Assembly: GCF_958295425.1 (NCBI RefSeq)
Contig: NC_081142.1
Location: forward strand, 22,216,530-22,280,529
DNA: 64,000 bases
Direction of reading: 5' to 3'
From: Solea solea
Taxonomy: Eukaryota; Chordata; Actinopteri; Pleuronectiformes; Soleidae
In this document: positions 56,204-64,000 of the stretch, piece by piece
How the letters are laid out: every line of letters begins with the position of its first letter
How positions within the stretch are numbered: position 1 is the first letter of the stretch
Notes under the pieces: generated by a model
What the model was told of the DNA's origin: nothing
The model's database searches: none
The model's input: only the letters and a program-made list of their open reading frames with translations
Translations under genes and position numbers: made by a program

Positions 56204-57478
56204 CTCCACGGTTTATGATAGTAAATGTATAAAAAATGCAAATGATAAATGAGTAAAACAAGGTCACCCCGAGACCTGCATTTTTCATACTAGTAACTGA
56301 TATGTTTCCATTTTGAACAACTGGATCCAGTATCTGCTTATACAGGGTTCGTACGGGTGCTTGGGATTTTTAATTACAATGTCCTTTCAAGGTTTTGAAT
56401 GGATTCCTTGAAAATGCTGATTTTTTTCGACAACAGAAAGGCATGTGACTAAATAGTTTGCTGTTTACATAAAAATAGATGCAAATAACTTGTAAAATGG
56501 TTACTGCTTTGTCTGGGCTTCTGTTGTGGGGCATATTTTAAACTGTGTTTTCCTTTAATTAGTTATGCTATTTAAAGCAGTGAAATAATATTTTTAGGAA
56601 TGTAGTGTATGTCCTTTATAGTTATTACCATCTTACATACACTTAAAAATAATGCAAATTATACACAGTAGAACGCAAAACTGGAGTGAAGTGCTCAGTC
56701 GGATTAGCTGCGGACACTTAGCTTATCTGTCCAGCAGGGGGAGTCCCAGCAGCTTCCATCGTTGGCTCAGTTCAGTAATAATAGTTTTATGATGGATGCA
56801 CTCTGATGCAAACCTCTCTCCATTTATCTTAGCCTGTATCACACATGTGAATGTATATCACGTAATTTATTCATTTTGATTACTCTGGGCCTTTTTTCCT
56901 CCAGAATACAATTATACTGCATTGTTTGGCTGTGATTTTATTAATTATGACAACAGAAAAAAAATCATGATTATGATGGGAAAATTCGAAATCATGAGGT
57001 TAAAAAAGGTCATGATTATGAGGGGGAAAACCTTGAAATCATCATGTAAGGTATAGCTATGAAATTAAAGGATAAAATAATGAAATTAGGAATAAAAAAC
57101 GCCATAAGTATTGAATTTAAAGTCGAAATGGTGAGATAAAAATCGAGATTATGAGATAAAATGGTGATTTACGAAATCATTTTTTTTAATTATTCCAAGA
57201 TGAAAGTTGACATGAGATAAAAATGTTATAGTTACGAGTTCAAACATTGAGATTATGAAACAAAAAACGGGGCTTCCGTAGTAAACAGTAAATATAGATT
57301 ACATTTGTGAGAAGATAAATTTCAAATTAATTAAACTTTTTTCAATCACCTCACTTTTGTTGTTTGTCTTTTTTTTTCCTACGGCCCCGAACATCCTTCA
57401 CAGTCCGTGAAGCGTTGCCCCTGGTGACGCGTCGCTATCTAACATTAGCTCCACCCACTCCTCTGAGTGGGCCTTGTC

Positions 57479-57515
57479 ATTGGCTGCCGGGACTCGCCCT
57501 CTTGCCTCTGATTGG
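57479..57515 (+). promoter_or_regulatory. pde6d: pde6d promoter: two inverted CCAAT boxes
   Basis: ATTGG at 57479-57483 and 57511-57515 (CCAAT on the other strand) lie about 240-275 bases upstream of the pde6d start codon, in a locally GC-richer stretch. The spacing of about one helical triplet (32 bases) is typical of NF-Y pairs. Confidence 0.5.
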
Positions 57516-57755
57516 CCAGGCGCACTGTCAGGCTAGTTATGTGCGTATATTTAGCTGATTGCATTAACGGATCAGATTTAACCTGCAGTCAGTTCTTCAA
57601 TATAGAGTTAAGTCTCACACACTCACACACACAGAGTTTATGCTGTTCCCGGGCAAACGTCAGTGTTACAGGAGTTAGCGGCTAACTGCTGAAGCTAACA
57701 GCAGTTTCTGAGAGAAACGACTGCGGACGATATTTTTTTTTTTTAAAAACACGAA

Positions 57756-57805
57756 ATGTCTTCAGACGAAGACAGGGCCAAGGAGATTCTGAAAGGCTTC
57801 AAATT
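57756..57805 (+). CDS. pde6d: Phosphodiesterase 6 delta subunit, first coding exon (partial gene)
   Basis: ATG at 57756 opens MSSDEDRAKEILKGFK plus two bases of a Leu codon, matching the conserved start of PDE6D (human MSAKDERAREILRGFKL). The exon is 50 nt and ends in phase 2, the same split as I recall for the human gene. PDE6D is a prenyl-binding chaperone of the GDI-like fold that extracts farnesylated or geranylgeranylated proteins (PDE6 catalytic subunits, RAS family, INPP5E) from membranes. It hands them to ARL2/ARL3 for ciliary delivery. The donor is GTATCCTTTT, a U12-type site. The remaining exons were not found up to 64000, so intron 1 is longer than 6.1 kb or a later exon was missed. 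Confidence 0.85.
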
Positions 57806-57815
57806 GTATCCTTTT
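57806..57815 (+). promoter_or_regulatory. pde6d: U12-type 5' splice site of pde6d intron 1
   Basis: GTATCCTTTT directly follows the last coding base and matches the minor-spliceosome donor consensus (R)TATCCTTT without mismatch. It does not fit the U2 donor consensus at positions +3 to +6. Confidence 0.8.
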
Positions 57816-58541
57816 AAAAGTCCCGGGGTGTCTCTGAAGGTGAGACACGGAGACAGACTCCGGTCTAATGCTGGATAACGTCATGTAGCGTTAGCACCGT
57901 GCTAGTTACGAGCGTGTATGAGTGCAGTGATGTTAGCTGCTGCGGCTAACCTGGCTACATGGCTAATGTTTATCTTCATTTGTAATGATGAGAGTGAGAG
58001 TGGAAGTGTTAGTGTGGTGACAGTGCTTTTTAGCACGAGATTAACACTCTGGTTAGCTGGAAGAAGCTGCAGTCTCTGTATATATGTGTGTGTGTGTGGG
58101 GGGGGGGGGGGGGGTTAGCTTGCCTGGCTAAAGTGGAGGCTAGAATGACAGCTCTACTCAATAGTGTTCGCTGCTGTTGAGTTAAACGGAACTTGGAGAC
58201 TCTGTAAAGTTGTCACAGGCAGCTGATGATGAAGTTCCCTGCTGCTGCTTGAACACGTTACAAGTGTTTTTTTATGTGCTGTAAGATAAAAAGAAATAGT
58301 ATTTTTTTGTCCCAAATAGTGATGGGACAATATACTAGGTATGGGAATTGATTGATTGATACAAGCAAATGTGATATCCGACATGTTACAACTTTGTTTT
58401 AAATGTGTTGTAACATAAAATAGTCCATATTTGTCCAACATAGTGATGGGACAATATCCTAGGTATGGGAATTGGTATCAGTCAGTATTGCTATTGGTGC
58501 GATACTATTGGATATTGGACAGATATAAATGTAAAATTACA

Positions 58542-58884
58542 TAGAGTTGAAAATTAATTGATGACTAAATTAATTGGCAGCTATTTTGATAATCAATTAA
58601 TCGGTTTGAAGCTTTTTTCATGATTAAAACAAGATTTCCGATCTTTTAAGCTTCTTAAATGTGAATATTTTCTTAATTTCTTTGCTCTAACAAAGAAATT
58701 ATTAAAAGTTAATCATTTTGGTTTGTGGACAAAATAAGACATTTGTGAACATCGTCATTTCCAGGTTTGACGAACACAATCAACATTTTTTAAGATTTTC
58801 TGACATTTTATGGACCAAACGATTAAATGAGAAAATAATCGACAGATTAATCGATTTTGAAAATAATTGTTAGTGGCAGCTCTA
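58542..58884. mobile_element. Near-complete AATCGATTA-type MITE in pde6d intron 1
   Basis: The termini TAGAGTTG and CAGCTCTA are inverted matches with one transition. The flanking 8-mers are AAATTACA (58534-58541) and ATGTTACA (58885-58892), 6 of 8 identical, compatible with a decayed hAT-type duplication. The body contains ATAATCAATTAATCGG and ATTTTATGGACC. Confidence 0.65.
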
Positions 58885-60974
58885 ATGTTACAAGTATTTT
58901 TTTAAATGTGCTGTGAGATAAAAAAATAGTACATTTTTGTTTCCACATATTAATGGGACAATATACTAGGTATGGGTATTAGGTATCGGTACCATACTGT
59001 TCAATATCACTGGATCGGATATTGGACAAGTGTGTTTTAAATGTGCTGTAACTTCATAAAGTCCATATTAGTCCCACATAGTGATGCACTATGCACTATT
59101 CACTATGCACAGATAGTTTAATTTCTGACAGAAAGTACATAAAATAAACAACAAAAACACCAGTCACACACACACACACACACACACACAGATAATTAAG
59201 TTAGCTACTGCACAAAACATTAGGAAAAAGTCATGTACCTCTTCCTTAATTTATCAAAGCAGAAATAGAAGAGGTGCACCCACAAAAACAAAGGTTCCAC
59301 ATGTCTGTCAAGTAAAACAATGGACAGCAAAAATAAATTTTACAGTTATAATACATATTAACATGTTTACAAGAGAAATGTCAGAAATTGGCAATGTTAC
59401 ACATGTTTGTTATAAAATGTTTATTTAAAATGTAGTGTACGTCAGTGAGTGAATTGTAACATTGTTTATTTGTAAATTAGTTTTTCTTTGTGTTTTAAAT
59501 GGTTGTCACTTTACTTGACAGTGGAACGTTCGTTTCCTCAGTCATTAGTTTGGACCCATCCGGTTTGTTTGAATTAGTGTTATTATGGCTGTTAAAAAGA
59601 GCCATAATACTCGATATCAATAGTTATCGCAATAAAATGTCAGATAAGGAAAGATTAAATTTAATGAGTAATTAAAAGCTGTTTAGTCAGAAAACACGCA
59701 AACATTTAGTAGCCTTTGCTGAGTTGATATTGAAGGAATATATTATTGTTGTTATTGTTTGAAAACAGACGGTGGTGTTCCTCAGGGTTCTGTTTTGGGT
59801 CTGAAATTGTTTGACCGTTAGGGTTAGTTGTAACTATGACAACAGTCCACAATTTTGCACGACACATGCAGGACATATGTGGCAGAAGACTTGATATAAA
59901 TGTCTGTGTTTGCTTTGAAGTGTCTCCGGCCCTTTAAGCTGCTCCACTTGTACCGGACAGTTACGCAGGAGGAGGAGGAGGAGAGGGAGGATAATACAGA
60001 CAGCGATCTATTGTGATAGACACCTTCACCACACCTGTCACTTCAACACTACATCATTTTACAACAATTAAATTCTGAGTCTTGTTGTTCAGAATGTTTT
60101 TAAATTAGAATATTAGAATTATTTTATTTTATTTTTTTTAATTTAAGGAAATCCTTCTCTGCGTTTAACAGAAACATTCCTAGAAATTAGGGGCAGTGGA
60201 GCCTTTTTTTTTTTTGACCTGGTGGGGCATTGAACCGGTTCTGAGAACTTTGTGCTGCCTCATTAACATGAAGTTTCCACACCTTATTTGCCCCATTTTA
60301 AATTCCCACGTGTTATTCATTGGTTATGATTCTGTTTAAAAACCTCAGTTGTGTTATTATTGTATCTGCTGCTCGGAATATTCATCATCATCACTTTTTA
60401 AGTGCTCGCCAAACTTTGTGTGTAATCAGAACCTGTGAAAATTGCAATCTGACCTAATTTTAGGGTGATCGGAATTTTGCTGGAATTATAGTTAAAATGA
60501 CATTTTGTGTTGCCACTAGTTATGCAGCAGATGCCCACCCTCGCCTTACTGTGATCTGTACACGGGTAACTGTGGCTACCATGATTTTTTTTTTTTAGAC
60601 TTTTTACGGACCAAAGTACTCGATTTAATTGAGAAAATAATCAACTGATTACAGTCGCAGCTGTGAAGTATCAGAGATATGGAAACAGTCATTTTCAGTT
60701 CCTCTTGTCCATCTGTAGAGTGTCGTTATACCTGTCGGTTTTCTCCACTCGTCAATATCAACGTTTGTCCACGACCCTCTGGTGGGAGGAGCTCAGGCCT
60801 CCATGTCAAAACGTGGAGAAACAGGTTTTTCCTGCGTACTGCAGCTTTAAGCTATTACAGCATCTTTAACAAGAAATGCAGACTAAACAGTGACAGCAGC
60901 TTTTCACTGGGGGCTCATTAACTTGTGTGTGTATGTGTGTTTTCTTACGTACCTGTGCAGGTGCACCCTGGTGG

Positions 60975-61015
<41 letters not shown>

Positions 61016-62719
61016 CCTGCAGCTGGCCCTCTGGGGACACCATAATACCCCCCCAACATCAACTTGCTGCTGCTGCTGTAGCCTGCTAAACTAAGTTATT
61101 AATGTAACAAAGTAATTTATCATTTTATAATTATCAGTAAAAAAAAAACAGTCCCTGTTTTGGAAATGCAGAGATTATCATCTTCACACAGTATTAGCTG
61201 AGATGTCTTTGTCCTGAAAATTATGTAAAATCATACCCTGCAGTACCACTGATAGAGACAGGGGGAGACAGAGAGCAGGACTGTAGCTAAACCAGCTGTG
61301 TGTTTGTCAACAATGTGTCGCTAAAATGACACCGAAATGATGCTTCTCTACATTTTTGTGTCTTGATACCAGAGCATCTACGTTAATATTTAGTATAAAC
61401 ACTGACAATCAGCATTGTTGGCGGACTTTGGTGTGTACCGAAATTTTTTTAATTTTAAAAGCAAGTCTTCAAAATATTGATTTGGTGATATTTCATCGTC
61501 CTTTCTCGTGGAATATATTTTTATGAACAAATGAAGGCGCTTTAAAGTAAACCGTTTCACTCGCCAGGCGTTGCTACTTCATGTCTCCTCATGGTGGCGC
61601 TGCTCAAATGAAGTGACATGGCTGAAGAAAGAGGGAGTTTACAGCGGGATAACGGTGGAAAAAATTACTTTAAGAGATGCTCCATCCACGTTCATGACCT
61701 TTGACCTTTCTCTTTGTTGTCTCTTAAGTCCTGCCCTTTTAACTGTTCACGTTAATGTTTTTGTTTTCTTATTATTCTTATTTACTTATTGGCGCGATTT
61801 ATCGCGATATGATTGTCTTGCAATGTTTGATTATCACAGAATCATTGTGTCGTGATATTATTGGTATCGTGGATCATGTATCTTATTGCGTGACTTCCAC
61901 CCCCTAATGTATGAATCTAAAAGTTTTAATTTGTCCTCACAATCTACTACAGACATGTACACACACACACAGGTTTGCGCTGCTATTCTTCTTAGGACAC
62001 TGCATTGACTTATGCATTATTTTTTATTTTCGTCATAGGTTAATTGTTAGATTATTTTCTCGATTGAGTGACTACTTGTTTGCTCCTTTAAATGTCACAA
62101 AAATGTCGATTGGTGTTGGTCATTATTTATTTGTCATATACTGCAAAAACAGAAGCAACTAGAAATAAGCCAAATATTCTTAAATTGATTTAAATTTCTT
62201 GTTTTAGGATAAAATAATCTGCCACTGGACTTAAAGTACATTTTGTTATAGGGTAGTATAATAGTATAATAAGTATATTAAAACTGAAATGTTTTTGCTG
62301 TAATGTTAATTAAAAGAGGAAAACAGACCAAAAGTTAAGAAAGTTGTTCTTTACAAGCAAAGAAATTCTGTCATGTAAGAAATGTCTTCCTTCTGATTTT
62401 TAGAATGTATAGCTTTCGAATGTCTTATATTCGCTCACATGCCAATCTGTGATAGGGAATTTAACTGCATTTAATACACACACCACTGTAAAAGCATTCT
62501 AATATAGATAAGTTAGGTAAGTAAGTCAAGATTGTCTGGTGTCTTTGGTATAGAGGAACAAATAAATCAGGAAATTGACAGATTAATACACAACAGCAGT
62601 GAACACATAAACCATTGTTTTAGCAATTAAACCTGAAATTAAGACAAAGCTAAATTCAAATTTCTGAAAATAAGATTCTTTTTTCTGGTGCAAAACCTAA
62701 TTTTTTGCAAAAACAATAC

Positions 62720-62950
62720 ACAGATTTGCATATCTATTCTTTTTAGGACTTTCATTCATTTGAACAGCCTAAACCAAGCCTTAACTAAAACCAGTTAATG
62801 ACTAACCCTAACCTTAACTTAACCACACTTCAAATTTTAGTCCTAAACTTTAACCAGTTCCTCAGAAATTAGGTTCTGCCTCATTAGGACCAGGTTTGTG
62901 TCTCCATGAGGACGACTGGTCCTGACAAGGTCAAGTGTTTATGCCAGAGG
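62720..62950 (+). repeat. CA-flanked interspersed repeat copy
   Basis: It shares AACAGCCTAAACCAAGCC, CCAGTTCCTCAGAAATTAGG, GGTCTGCCTCATTAGGACC-type words and CTGGTCCTGACAAGGTCAAG with the other copies. It ends at GTGTTTATGCCAG, immediately before the small open frame. Confidence 0.75.
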
Positions 62951-64000
62951 TTTTCCCTCCTAACTGACGAGAGAGTGGTGAGGCCTGGATGTTTCTGGAA
63001 GGCTGTGCAGGATCAGATTGATCACTTTGATGTGGCAGATTGGATTAATTTATACTTGAGAGGATTAGACGCGGCATTCAGACTCAGCACACGTTACTAC
63101 AAAGAGTTGTGGGGGGAGGGGATGTATGCTGGAGGTCTGTGACCTCTGCTGACCTTCACATGTTAGAATTAGCAGCAATCCACTTTGAACAAGCCCTGAA
63201 ATAAACCCTCAGCTTTAAGTGGAATTGATAAATGGTTGGTTTGATTTTGAAGTAATCCAGGAAAACAAACAGGATGGTAATATTTTCTGTACACAACATT
63301 TATCAAGTTCCTGGGAACGGGAAGTGCTGAATTTGAAATAATTTGCCTCTTAACCCTCTCATTACCATCATGATGAGGCTGCCTGTATTCTATTGTAGAA
63401 TTGTTGAAAAATGTTCAACGAAAAAGACAGCAGTTATTGAACCGTTTAGGAATTACAGTACTGAGAAGATGTGACACACTGGTGAATCTCGTCTGTGATT
63501 GGACAGTTGTTTCCGTGGAAGTCCTGAGGTTCTACCGTAATGACAATACATGGTCACAAAGGTCTATTCCTGGTATCCATCCATCTATCATCTTCTGAGA
63601 AGTTAGAAGAGTTATGATATGGCATCCTCTCAGTTGACTCTGTGTGTGTGTGTGTGTGTGTCTTTATTAAAGCTGTTTGTCTGTCATGGACAGAGAGAGA
63701 GACGTGAGTTTCCAGAAGGTTGAGGGTCGTGTTGAAGTGGATGAAGGGTTTCACAGATGGTGTGGAGTCCAGTGTGTGTCTGTGACACTAAGTGGTGTCT
63801 GAGTGTGACAGGTAGCTGAGTGGAGAAGCGAGGGTCGCTCACTGTTGCCAAACAGTCTGGTGGAGTTTGAATAAATATCTAATTTGCAATTACTTTTGAC
63901 AGGAATTGCGATTGTGACATATTTAATTTAATGATTATTGTGCCGGTCAAACCACTTCCAGCTCTTGTGGTTTGACCCAGTTCGGCTGTTGTGGTCTTTA

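Larger units (their letters stand above)
57816..64000 (+). other. pde6d: pde6d first intron (to window end)
   Basis: The stretch is non-coding apart from one 60-codon frame at 62960-63142. It contains a G run at 58099-58114, direct repeats of a GGGACAATATACTAGGTATG word near 58323, 58443 and 58952, CA repeats at 59167-59190 and 60978-61014, a SINE fragment at 60170-60240, a copy of the CA-flanked repeat at 62720-62950 and a GT repeat at 63641-63662. No second pde6d exon was recognised. Confidence 0.6.

Overview
This window is nuclear DNA from a ray-finned fish, most likely a percomorph-type teleost. The genes carry introns with GT..AG borders, vertebrate-style AATAAA signals, abundant (CA)n/(GT)n microsatellites and many copies of short interspersed and hAT-type elements typical of teleost introns. 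The species cannot be named from the sequence. No bacterial operon, CRISPR array or complete rRNA/tRNA gene was seen.

Layout, left to right. (1) 0-2 kb: the 3' ends of one or two unrecognised plus-strand genes. One terminal exon is at 679-838, and a frame-consistent chain of three exons lies at 1143-1980. (2) 2-11 kb: repeat-rich intergenic DNA with a decayed retroviral integrase fragment, a 1.2 kb hAT element nested in an older MITE, and a LINE 3' end. (3) 11.3-13.9 kb, minus strand: a small single-pass membrane protein of the SMIM24/PDZK1IP1 (MAP17) family. (4) 14.6-16.4 kb: two MITEs. (5) 16.9-20.2 kb, plus: a three-exon gene encoding a Harbinger-like DDE (DDE_Tnp_4) protein with one catalytic Asp replaced, probably a domesticated transposase. 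(6) 21.7-28.9 kb, plus: complete 15-exon lrrc40. (7) 31.4-38.4 kb, minus: complete 5-exon prothymosin alpha (ptma) with TATA and CCAAT boxes. (8) 38.5-48.6 kb: no confident gene. This stretch holds tandem copies of an interspersed repeat, a long TTAAGG-like array, a polypurine tract and a possible CpG/YY1-type promoter. (9) 48.7-50.4 kb, plus: an intronless HIPK-like protein kinase. (10) 51.9-55.4 kb, plus: complete rpl36 with a 5'TOP-type leader. (11) 57.4-64 kb, plus: promoter, first coding exon and long first intron of pde6d. The intron starts with a U12-type (minor spliceosome) donor. The rest of pde6d lies outside the window.

The genes do not form a pathway. ptma and pde6d are neighbours in tetrapods (human 2q37), so their nearness here is conserved synteny. 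rpl36, the HIPK-like gene and the smim24-like gene appear to be teleost rearrangements or insertions. The most interesting items are the DDE protein with a broken catalytic triad, the U12 intron of pde6d, the (TG)n tracts abutting several lrrc40 splice acceptors, and hAT insertions whose boundaries can be read directly from 8-bp duplications. One of those is confirmed by a paralogous empty site in this same window.
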